DNA of 64,000 bases, taken from Macrotrachela quadricornifera. Its lineage: Eukaryota > Rotifera > Eurotatoria > Philodinida > Philodinidae. The notes beneath the pieces are model-generated. The model had not been told where the DNA came from. It searched no databases and saw only the letters and a list, made by a program, of their open reading frames with translations. Numbering within the stretch: the stretch's first letter is position 1; each line of letters begins with the position of its first letter. This document shows positions 38,824 through 49,100 of the stretch, piece after piece. The stretch lies in contig JAJEKB010019203.1 of the NCBI GenBank assembly GCA_022393335.1, positions 1 through 64,000 on the forward strand, written 5' to 3'. A program made the translations under genes and the position numbers.

Positions 38824-40073
38824 ATGTTGGTCACTTCTTCTCAATCATCTACACAACGTCCACTAGGTTTATCTGTAGAAGAATTATTTGAATTAGATAG
38901 ACAATATCGTCAAATTGAACAACAACAACAACATTTAGCACAATTACAAGCACAAACACGTTTAACATCATCTAATCTTAATCGTTTAGCAAGTCGATCA
39001 CTTGATCTTATTTCATCACCATCAAATCCACTAACTCTTCTTCCATCACTTGATACACATTCACATGGATATACAAATCGATCACAACCTTCATCGTCAT
39101 CTATCATAAACTATCCAAGATCAAATTCCATAGATCATCTTAAATTCACATCTCCACCTCCATTAACTCCTCTTCTAAAACATACATATCCACAAAAATC
39201 TACAATAAATGATACCGGACATCAGTACTATCAACCAAAATATAAAACCTATTTTCAAGTAATTATTATTTCTAGAAAGAAAAAAAGTAAAGCTAATCGA
39301 ATATTGATAATTTTTAGCAACCTATCATGTTTACTGAGAATACATCATCATCAGGAAATAATTTTATGTATGATTTACCAACATTATCACCATCAGTTGA
39401 TTATACTGATCATCGAGGTTTTTGTAAACTTCGTCGACAACAACCAATTAAACGTGAATCATCTCGTCGAATTGTTGTTCGACCTGTTATACAACGACGA
39501 CGTGAACCATCCGTAAGTTCATGTGAATCATTAGATGAACAACGTTCACCTATTCATCATATTCCAAATCAATCAGTTACATTTACACCATCAGTTTCAT
39601 TAGTAGAAGATGTTATTGATGATTTAGATGATAAAACAAATAATTTAGCTTATAATCAATTAAATAATGATTCATTATCTGATGATGGTGAAGTTAATTT
39701 ATATGAAATGCATATACCTATTGGTAAAACATATGATACAACAGATATAAGTGTTCAATTAGAAGGAGCAAAAGTTTTAATACATTGTCATACAATTGAA
39801 CCAACAGATAAACGTGGAAATTATCGTAAACACGAATTAAAAACTGAATTATTTATACCTGATGTTGTTGATGATGAAACAATTGTTGCTTATTTAACTG
39901 AAGATGGACAATTAATTGTTGAAGGAAAATATCATTTATGGGCATGGAAAGAAATTAAAAAGAAAAGACATATTGAACAAAAAGAATCAAATATGTCTTC
40001 ATCATCTCCAGTTAATTTAAAATTAACATCAACACAAAATGATAGAGGAGGTAGGATAATAAAAATAACTTAA
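38824..40073 (+). CDS. small heat-shock protein / alpha-crystallin-domain protein with long N-terminal extension
   Basis: Two exons, 38824-39258 and 39318-40073, separated by a 59-bp intron in phase 0, encode 396 residues. Residues 1-270 are Ser/Pro/Gln-rich and predicted disordered, with a short Gln-rich helix (DRQYRQIEQQQQHLAQLQAQ) near 25-45 and an Arg-rich patch near 185-205. Residues ~276-360 fit an alpha-crystallin domain: alternating strands DISVQLEGAKVLIHCHT, KHELKTELFIPDVVDDET and the final YLTEDGQLIVEGKY, equivalent to the usual LS.DG.L.IEAP ending. IIKI close to the C-terminus could be the I-x-I oligomerisation motif. Typical animal sHSPs are 150-220 residues, so the extension is exceptional. 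Chaperone function is inferred from the fold; no heat-shock element was convincing upstream. Confidence 0.75.
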
Positions 40074-41179
40074 ATAATTACGATCGATTACTTTTAATCA
40101 TAATTATCATATTTTTATTTATATGGAATTGAAAATTATTAAATTGAAAAATAAGAATAAATAATATTTATCGATAAAAATTACTTTGAAAAGGTTCGTT
40201 AAGGGAGACGAGCATAGTATAGACATGTATCAAAATTAAGAATATTGCGTAGTCGAATTTTAAACGTACGACTAGTGTTACGCCTTACATGTCTTCTCCT
40301 TCTTTGGTACGCCTCCATGCTTATTAATAATCTGTTAGTTATTAATCAAAAAAATCAATTAGTGTATTGAACTAGTTCATTTATCAGTATTTTGTATGTT
40401 TTGTTTGGCTACAAATTAGAAGAAGTTCAAATTGCTTTGGATTTCTATAAAATTTATAGTTATTCTATGTCGTACATTTACTTGAACTATCGTTGTATAC
40501 TGGTGATATATCGATGGTAGCGCTTAGGACTGATGAATCTAGCTATAAACAATTATAAAGTGTATTTTCCTATTGAAATTTGAAATATTTATTCAAACTA
40601 ACTCGAAAGAAATCAATTTCAGATTTGTATTTTGCTAATATTATTTTTTGTAGTATCGTCTATACTGAAACTGAGACTGATTTAGATTCTGTAATTAGTA
40701 CAGGTGGTTTGTACTCGTAAATATTATAGTTGTACTGTAAAATTGCTTCAAATTTGACAGTTGTAACTGACTTTTGTAATATTCATTAATTTTGGTGTAA
40801 TATATATGAGAATTTAAGAGTACCAAAAATTGTTGAACTTTCTCCTGTTTATATTGCATAAAATGTCAATATGCTTTTTTTTTAATTCATAATTGTATTT
40901 AATTTTAAAATAAATTCTATATCAATATATTAAATTAACAAGCAAGTAGTTATTTACACTAATTTAGTTGTTATTGTACGGGTGTATTCACTTTTTGAGT
41001 ATTTTTTCAGCACTATTCAGGCAGTTCAAGTCAATTATTGATTGGGTTAGTAGATATTATCTTATCCTAAAACCTCTTATTTTTTCCTATCAGCACGGTG
41101 TGTATGTGTTTTAATTTCATTTTCTCTTCAGCATGGTGTAAGCTTTATATTTGCTTGTTATATTATTTTTAAAATAGAT
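40074..41179. other. intergenic
   Basis: An AATAAA at about 40157-40162 probably ends the sHSP transcript. The rest is AT-rich with no gene seen. An acceptor-like AAAATAG at 41171-41177 sits just before the next ATG and may end a 5' leader intron. Confidence 0.5.
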
Positions 41180-41689
41180 ATGGAAAAAGAAAGATCATCA
41201 TCATCATCAACATGTACATCTACCAACAACCAAATAAAAAATCGAATTGAAAAATTAGATGATAATCGAACTGTTGTTCATGTTGGTGAATCAATATCAT
41301 TCCAAGAAAATTTAAATACAAAAAGTGTTAGTGATATTATAAATCGTTTTAATACATTAAATAAAAATTCTATAACAAATATTTGGGATGGACAATATTC
41401 ATTTACAAATGATATTCCACCTAGACTTATTTATCATCTTTGTTTACCATTTGAAACATTAATGGATGCAATACGTATTCAATCTGATTCACATTTAAAT
41501 ATATTAAAAATTTTTATTGAACAACAAGAGAAAAGTTTATCAGAACAACAACAAGAAAATAAATTAATTGTCCGTTCAACATCACGTTTATGTCGCTTAC
41601 CACGAAATCATAGATATGATTATACTCGTTTACGTGTTAATTTTCTTAAAGATAATTTTATTCGTATTGAAATACCTACATTAAATTAA
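41180..41689 (+). CDS. hypothetical protein, single exon
   Basis: Reads MEKERSSSSSTCTSTNNQIK to TAA at 41687-41689, 169 residues. The start is the first ATG after a possible leader-intron acceptor. The N-terminus is Ser/Thr-rich. The middle (RLIYHLCLPFETLMDAIRIQ, ILKIFIEQQEKSLSEQQQEN) looks helical. The end (YDYTRLRVNFLKDNFIRIEI) looks like two beta strands and contains an I-x-I-type motif, which might relate to the neighbouring sHSP gene, but no alpha-crystallin domain is evident. Coding-like composition sets it off from its flanks. I do not recognise the family. Confidence 0.6.
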   Translation: MEKERSSSSSTCTSTNNQIKNRIEKLDDNRTVVHVGESISFQENLNTKSVSDIINRFNTLNKNSITNIWDGQYSFTNDIPPRLIYHLCLPFETLMDAIRIQSDSHLNILKIFIEQQEKSLSEQQQENKLIVRSTSRLCRLPRNHRYDYTRLRVNFLKDNFIRIEIPTLN

Positions 41690-42154
41690 AATTATCATTT
41701 ATGATTTCATATAATACCGGTGTTTATTTCGCTTTTTATATCTTTCCCTTTTTTTTTCTCTTGCGTTTTGAATATGCTCATATATATATGTGTGTGTTTA
41801 TTGTATCATTCGTTTTTTTTTTTTATTAATTTATAGTAATCATTTTAGAAAAATGCGAAATATGATTAGTATTTGATTTAAAATTATTATTTAAATGAAA
41901 TCATCTTTCATTTTCGTCAATGCATGCTATTTATATTATTAAGAAATATATTGAAAAGATTAAACTGATAGTTTAAAAGTATCTGTAAAGGAAGAATCAT
42001 CAGAATATAGAAGCTTGAGGGCGATGGATAGGATTGTTTAGATGTGTTGGAAACTTCTATTCGCACTTTATGGTCATATATCCTTACAAGAAGCTATTAG
42101 CAGTCATCAAGGCCAGTTGCCCATTATGAACTACCGCAACAGACTGTCACTCCA
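41690..42154. other. intergenic
   Basis: AT-rich. The open frame 42042-42263 overlaps the following inverted-repeat element and is not credible as a gene. Confidence 0.5.
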
Positions 42155-42587
42155 CCCTTATAATTTTAAAAAATACGAACACAATAATGTAATGAAGAAT
42201 TTTTCGATATCGACCAAAATGATACGGAATGTATTTGGCACATATCTCAGCGTAGGTGAATGATGCAATTTTGCATTTTTTTAAAAAAAATGATGTGCTA
42301 TGAAAAGTTCTATAAGAAATGTCTGGAAAGAAACTTACTCATTAGTTCGGATGCCTTACTTCATATTCAAAATGAACAATCTACATGACATTCATACGCC
42401 TCCTCGTATGGAACATAGTAACGAATGTTTTGAAAATTTAACTGTTGTGTAAGTGAAGTATGTTTTCATAGATTCTATCGAGACTGTTCATTTTGAATTT
42501 TAAAAATAATACGTCCTGTATCATTTTGGTCGATATCAAAAAACTTTTCATTACATTATTGTGTTTATATTTTTATTATTATAAGGG
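42155..42587. mobile_element. MITE-like element with ~70-bp imperfect terminal inverted repeats
   Basis: The left end CCCTTATAAT (42155-42164) and right end ATTATAAGGG (42578-42587) are inverse. The similarity continues inward: AACACAATAATGTAATGA and TCGATATCGACCAAAATGAT on the left pair with their reverse complements at 42518-42566. A second inner pair (TTCAAAATGAACA at 42365 and its inverse near 42489) extends the foldback. There is no coding capacity. No clear target-site duplication was seen, so the superfamily is left open. Confidence 0.65.
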
Positions 42588-43126
42588 ATGATGTTATTCA
42601 ATAATATATCATTTAAAAAGTCATCACGAATACTCGAAGTTGATATGGAAACAACCAGTAGCTCATTCGGATTGGATAACAAAAGAAAGTGTCTGATGTT
42701 CATCTTTGTAATTGATACTATAAAAAAGATTGATGAGAATGTAACTACAATAATAAGATATATAAAATTTAAATTCTGAATTTAGCAAAATAATTCAATC
42801 TATGATGAGCATTCTTTGATCTATATTTCAATTCTTATTTTAATCGATTATTTTTCGATAAAAAAAATTATATTAATCAAGATGATTAATTCTATTCATA
42901 CTTCAATTACAGAAAATATCTTTCATGAAAGAATAGAATATTGGTGAAAATAAAGACGTTATCATTTAACAAGAGCTGAAACATTGTTTTTCTTTGATAT
43001 CAACGAAAAGAAATAAGATGTGGTTACTAGACTCATGATATCTTCAAAGTACTAAGTAAATAACTCCTTATTGTCTTCTTTTTTTAAATTGTGAGCTCAA
43101 TAAATAATTTCAAAAGACAAACGTTA
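42588..43126. other. intergenic
   Basis: AT-rich spacer between two repeat elements. No gene seen. Confidence 0.5.
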
Positions 43127-44455
43127 TCTATATATATAAAGAAGAATGTTTGTCTGTTCGCTTATAACTCAATCCCGATAAAAACTAGCGTCACCAAATT
43201 TTCCACCATGCTTCTCTAGGTTCCGAGAAAGGTCAACGGGGGTTCGCATGGTTATCTGAGTGTGCGGGGTGTGGGTGAAATCTCACCCAGATAGTGCTGT
43301 AATAGCTAATATTGCTAAACTTTCCACGGTACTTTCATGAGTCCAGAGGTAGTTTTCGAGAGTGCTGTCATTAATAACAAGAGTTGGGAAGGGGATGTCT
43401 AGGTGAAATGTCATGCTAGTCAGATCGCAATGATATTTGCGTGAATTTTCTGAAAATTTTGCGAATTTGTTGTGATTGTAAAATTAATCATTTGGCATCG
43501 ATAATTCTTTGGTCTAAATGTGAAAACCGAAGGTTTTTAATCCTTATATATAAAGAAGAATGTCTGTCTGTTTGTCTCTTCGCTATTAAATTGGCATGGT
43601 ATGGGCAAATGCAAAGAAATTTTGCACAGACTACCCGTTCAACTAGAGGAAAGTCATAGGGTAGTTTTCGACCCAAAGGTTTCACCTAAGGGAGTGTTTG
43701 GCCTCTCCTATTGTTAGATTTATTACAGTAAATGTCTTTTCCAGGGATTTTGTACATATAATTGTTTCCTCAATAATTCAAGAACAAAAATATATAAAAA
43801 CATACGCTTTTTGCCTTTATACAGGACATTTTAGAATACTCGAAAAAGACTGACAGAATGTGTAAAATGAAGAACAACTATATGAATGAAAATATCCATC
43901 GAATGAAGAAGGCAAAAAGTGAGATAAAGTTCTATCTCTTATAACTTATAATCTATATATAAAAAGAAGGAATTGTGTCTCTTTTTCTCTTTTTTATACA
44001 TTCGGACACCGCACGAGCTAGCGATGCCAAGCTTTTCATAACATACTCTTAGGTCTCGAGGAGGATCGCTACGGGAAAAGGATAACCGGCGAGAGGATTG
44101 AGCTGAAATTTCATACAGGTTATGATACATTGCAATTTTTCCCAATCTTTTGAAAACTTCGAAGTGTTTGCTACCATTGTTAAAATATTCACCTTTTCGT
44201 ATCACTTTTTTTTTGCATTGGATGTTAATATAAACCTTGACAACAGGCATGAGTTAAGTGAAAGACGTTCACACCCCAGACTATTTGCTGAATTACCCGA
44301 TTTAAAAATGATCGTAAGTATATGCATGACGGGACATGCAGTAATAATAGATGAAAAGGTTACAAGCAAGCTCTCTATATGTCTTCTGTCGTTTTCTGAT
44401 ATGCTAAGTTTTCAGCACGGAAATTTCCAGAGTAACGCCGGGTACTACCGCTAGT
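43127..44455 (+). mobile_element. nested cluster of Helitron-like elements
   Basis: Three copies of the Helitron-type left end, each after an A, occur at 43127 (TCTATATATATAAAGAAGAA), 43541 (TCCTTATATATAAAGAAG) and 43952 (TCTATATATAAAAAGAAG). Each is followed by a TGTCT-rich stretch. Only one right end, AACGCCGGGTACTACCGCTAGT-like, is present, finishing at 44455. Segments 43560-43770 and 44120-44455 align with the element at 11615-12141, so the cluster is probably truncated copies inserted next to or into each other. No helicase or Rep frame was found. Confidence 0.6.
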
Positions 44456-46002
44456 ACTTAATAAAAGACTATTATAAAATATCAATCATATTTGAATACT
44501 TCTATTTTATCATTCTTGCATTTATATGGGATAGTGGTATTAGAACTTTTTGTCATAAGACAATTACTCGTCGACATATTATCTTGATCCAATCATTGCC
44601 AACATATTGTTGTAGACTGAAATAATTCGAGGTGATGTGGTCTCTTATGGAAGGGTCGAGTCTTTTGTAAAGACGTCTTCTTTTTCTTCATTATATTTAT
44701 TTCGTTTAATTCATTTGGTGCTTCAAAATGTTTTTTTTTTATTTTTTAAAATTATTTTTCATTATGAATATCTTTTGCAAACAACAACCTTGTATAAAGC
44801 ACATAAAATGAAACAAACAGAATGAAAAAACAAGTGAATGTCCTTATCTTTTATAAAACTCGCTTATGATATTTATCGCATACACATAAGAATATGAAAC
44901 TATGGCGTGATTGCAAAAACACAACAGTATGTTCTATTTTTAGTTCATATAATGACATATTTATAAAGTCACTGAAATTCTACACTGTAAAGTAGAAAAT
45001 AATTGATAGAGTATTAAAATAATATTCTAGCAAAATTCATATCAATACATCGACAAATTTCTAGTTTCTTGAAAAATACGATATTGAAGAAAATAGATAT
45101 AAGATAATTGGTTTTTGCAGTTAGACAATTGAAAGCAAATCTAAAATTTCGCATTTAATTTAGTGATTGGAGCATTTTTTAGAAGTTTGAAAACCTACTA
45201 AGACTTTTTGTTTTCAAGAGAAAATGAATCCAAAAAAATAAATTATTAAATGATTTTCATTTGAATTCGAATAAATTCATAAACATTCAATTTATTTAAA
45301 TGCACCGATTAAAATAAATAAATGAACAATTTTAATTTAAATATTTACATAATGGTAAACTCACACGACAAGTAAAAAAATATAATTCACTACCGCTACC
45401 GAAGAAAATAATGAATGAATATACGCTATCTGCTGTTCTATATACATGAATAAATAATCACCACTATAGAGTCTTTGTTCAAATGGACTTTTAAGTTAAA
45501 AAATGCTCTTAACTTATTTAAAGCTAATTTTCTATAGAATCAAATTTTAAAAAAATTTATAGTGTATACAATTTTGCTTCGAAAAATTTTCTGTGAAACA
45601 AAACCCTTGCAAGTTTTGTTGACATGTGCACTACCAAGCATCGCCATTGCATATTAGCAAAGAACAAAGATAATTTTGTATTCTTATCTATTCAATAACA
45701 TACAATAAGTCAAGAGAAGAAATTCTGAAAAGATTCGTAAACAGAAACACAATATGATATTCTTCTCGAAGGTCTTCTATTTATTTTTAGACAGAATATC
45801 AACAAAAATAAATTTACATTCTTTTCGTTCGCGTTATCAATGATTATTTATACTGATACGTACAAGATAGAGTAAAAACATCAACAGACAGGACTAATTA
45901 GATAAAATCTAAAAAAAGAATTCAAAATCATTTAAATTCAAGCATTTTCTCTTCACTTTTTCATTAACACTATCCATTTTCTTCGTCGAACTAATATATA
46001 AA
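44456..46002. other. intergenic, upstream of the ART-TPR gene
   Basis: AT-rich sequence with no gene or transposon end recognised. The sequence before ATG 46003 carries ATATATAAA at about 45992-46000, too close to be a TATA box. Confidence 0.5.
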
Positions 46003-49000
46003 ATGAGCGAGACAGAATACTCAACAAATTTTGTTGCTGGTGTTGCATCACCATATTATATAAGCATAAGATCGCAACAGACACCTTGTGCTCGTCCAAT
46101 TCAAAATAATTTGCTGGTTTGGCTTGACAGCACTATTAGCAAAATGAACAACCAAGATTTAAGTAATACGATGGCAAAATTACAAGAAGCTGTAAACACA
46201 GTACACACATTCACCACAATGGATGAATGTGTCAACATCATGAGCGATATTAAAGAAGAAAAAGTATTTATGATTGCATCGGATGTACTTGGGCAAACAA
46301 CAGTACCCATTGTCCATAATATGCCTCAGGTCAGTGCAATATATATCTTTTGTGGAAATAAAGCTTACCTTGAGCAATGGACAAAAAATTGGCCAAAAGT
46401 GATGGGTATTTTTACAGATATTGAAACCATCTGTGAAAGGCTCAAACAGGTCACTCATGAATGGAATGAAAACGCCATCTCGATGAGCTGCATAACCATG
46501 AATGATGATGTAAGAAATAAAAACCTCGATCAACTTGATCAATCCTTTATATATGCACAAATACTAAAGGAAATTCTTTTAACAATTGATTTCAACCAAC
46601 ACTATATCAAAGATTTTACTAAATACTGCCGTGAACAATTTGCTTGTAACACAAATGAATTAAAAAATATCGAAAAATTCGAACGAGAATATCATAAGCA
46701 TACGCCCATCTGGTGGTATACTTCCCACTGTTTTCTTTATACTATATTGAATCAGGCTTTTCGAATGATGAAAATGGATCTTCTTGTTACTATGGGTTTT
46801 TTCGTTCAAGATCTTCACAAAAATATTGAACAACTTCACTCCAAACAGTACACTGAACATAGTCACTCGGATATATTTACGGTATATCGTGGTGAAGGTC
46901 TCTCGCAAAAAGACTTTGAACAATTATCAAAGACAAAAGGTGGTCTATTATCTTTTAACAATTTCTTGTCCACTAGTATTAATCGAGAAATATCTCTTGC
47001 TTTCGCTGATAGCAATAAAGATAATCCTGATCTAATAGGCATTCTCTTTGAAATAAATATCGATCCGTCGCTATCATTAATATATTTCGCTAATATTCGT
47101 AGCGTTAGTGATCTTGAAGACAAAGAAGAAATTATCTTTTCTATATATTCAGTTTTTCGAATTAACGATATAAAACAAGTCAACAGCAATAATAATCATT
47201 TGTGGCAAGTTAAATTGTCACTAACGAGCGACAATGATCTTGATTTGCACAATCTAACTGAGCAGATACAAAAAGAAACATATTTTCATTTAAAAGGATG
47301 GGATCGACTTGGTATGTCGCTGATTAAACTTTGTCAGTTCAAAAAGGGTCAAGAGTTGTATAATGCTCTTCTTAATCAAACTATTCCAGAGGATGAACAA
47401 GCGCATTTATATCATATGCTAGGAATGATCAAATATCACCAAAGAGAATATGCAAAAGCAATTACATATTATGAAAAATCAATTGAAATTAATCAAAAAA
47501 TTCTCTCACCTACACACTTCAATTTAGTTGTTTCTTATAAAAATATTGGTTTAGTATATGACAATATGGGCGATTATGCAAAAGCACTATCATATTATGA
47601 AAAAGTACATGAAATTTCTCAAACTCTCCCTCAAAATCATCCTGATTTAGCTACTTCTTGCAACAATATTGGATTCCAATATAAAAACATGGGCGAATAT
47701 TCGAAAGCACTTTCATACTATGAAAAAGCATTTGAAATTATTCAAAATACTCTTCCTGAAAAACATTCTGAGTTGGCTATCTATTACAATAATATAGGTG
47801 TCGTATATAACAACATGGGCGAATATCCAAAAGCACATTCATCTCATGAGAAAGCACTTGAAATTGTTCAAAAAAATCTTCCTGAAAATCATTCTTATTT
47901 GGCTATTTCTTATAATAATATTGGTTTGTTATATGATAATATAGGGGAGTACTCAAAAGCACTTTCATCTCATGAAAAAGCACTTGAAATTGTCCAAAAT
48001 CCTATTTCTGGAAATCGTTCTGATTTGGCTACTTCTTACAATAATATTGGGTTGATGTATGATAATATGGGCGAATATTCAAAAGCACTTTTATACTATA
48101 AAAAAGTACTTGAAATTCGACAAACATTTCTTCCTCAAAATCATCCACATTTGGCTACCTCTTACAATAATATAGGTGTCGTATATAACAACATGGGCGA
48201 ATATTCAAAAGCATTTTCATTTCATGAAAAGGCACTNNNNNNNNNNTTTCATTTCATGAAAAGGCACTTGAAATTATACAAAAAACTCTTCCTGAAAATC
48301 ATCCTGATTTGGCTACCACTTACAATAATATAGGCTTGTTGTATAATAAAAGGAACGACTACACAAATGCAGTTTCATGTTATGAAAAAGCACTTGCAAT
48401 TAAACAAAAAATTTTTCTTGAGAATCATCCAAGTTTAGCCATTTCTTACAATAATATTGGTTTGGTATATAAAAACATGGGCGATAATGAAAAAGCACTT
48501 TCATTTCATGAAAAGGCACTTGAAATCAAACAGAAAACTCTTCCTCCAAATCATCCAAGTTTGGCTGCATCTTACAGTAATATTGGTTCAATATATAACA
48601 GCAAGGGTGATTATCAAAAAGCACTTTTATTTTATAGAAAAGTTCTTTATATCGATCAAAAAACTCTTCCTCAATATCATCCTCATTTGATTACTTCCTA
48701 CAATAACATTGCATTCGTGTATGAAAACATGGGCGAGTATTCGAAAGCAGTGGAATATCATGAAAAAGTACTTTCAATCTATCGAAAACCTGGCTCTCAG
48801 AATCATTCTGATTTGGCTACTTCTTACAGAAATATTGGTAGTGTATATTACAACACGGACGAATATTCAAAAGCACTTCCATATTATGAAAAAGCACTTG
48901 AAATTCGACAAAAATTTCTTCCTGAAAATCATCCTGATTTAGCTTTATCTTATAATGAAATAAGTATTGTGTATCACAAGATGGGTGATCATAAGAAAGC

Positions 49001-49100
49001 ATCTTCATTGTATAAACGCGCACAGGATATAGAACAACCTGCATTACCTGCAAATTGGGCAGGACTTCAAATATATAAAGACAATGCTGAAGTTGCATAA
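46003..49100 (+). CDS. NAD:arginine ADP-ribosyltransferase-like protein with kinesin-light-chain-type TPR array (interrupted by assembly gap)
   Basis: One intronless frame runs from MSETEYSTNFVAG (46003) to the gap at 48237; the matching frame resumes after the gap and stops at 49100. Residues ~285-405 resemble eukaryotic R-S-E-type mono-ADP-ribosyltransferases: VYRGEGLS with Arg296, then SFNNFLSTS (from 317), then the EEIIFS..SVFRI segment (from 375). Where Arg-specific enzymes have Glu-x-Glu, this reads Lys374-Glu375-Glu376, so the catalytic Glu is kept but the specificity position is Lys. From ~465 onward there are about 13 TPR units of 42 residues (SYNNIGLVYDNMGEYSKALS type), as in kinesin light chains. 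Such ART-TPR proteins are abundant in bdelloid rotifers; targets are unknown. No signal peptide, so probably intracellular. A polyadenylation signal lies at 49138-49143. Confidence 0.85.
48237..48246. other. assembly gap (10 N) inside the TPR array
   Basis: Ten Ns. The ~20 bases before the gap (ending ATGAAAAGGCACT) are repeated immediately after it, so the two sides overlap. The apparent frame change across the gap is an assembly artefact of the 126-bp repeat, and the true number of repeat units is unknown. Confidence 0.95.

Noticed and set aside
42042..42263. 73-residue plus-strand frame
   Set aside because: It runs into the MITE-like inverted repeat and has no coding character.
48237..48333. 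Frameshift or pseudogene call for the ART-TPR gene
   Set aside because: The shift arises from the 10-N gap and duplicated flanks. Both sides are intact TPR-coding sequence.
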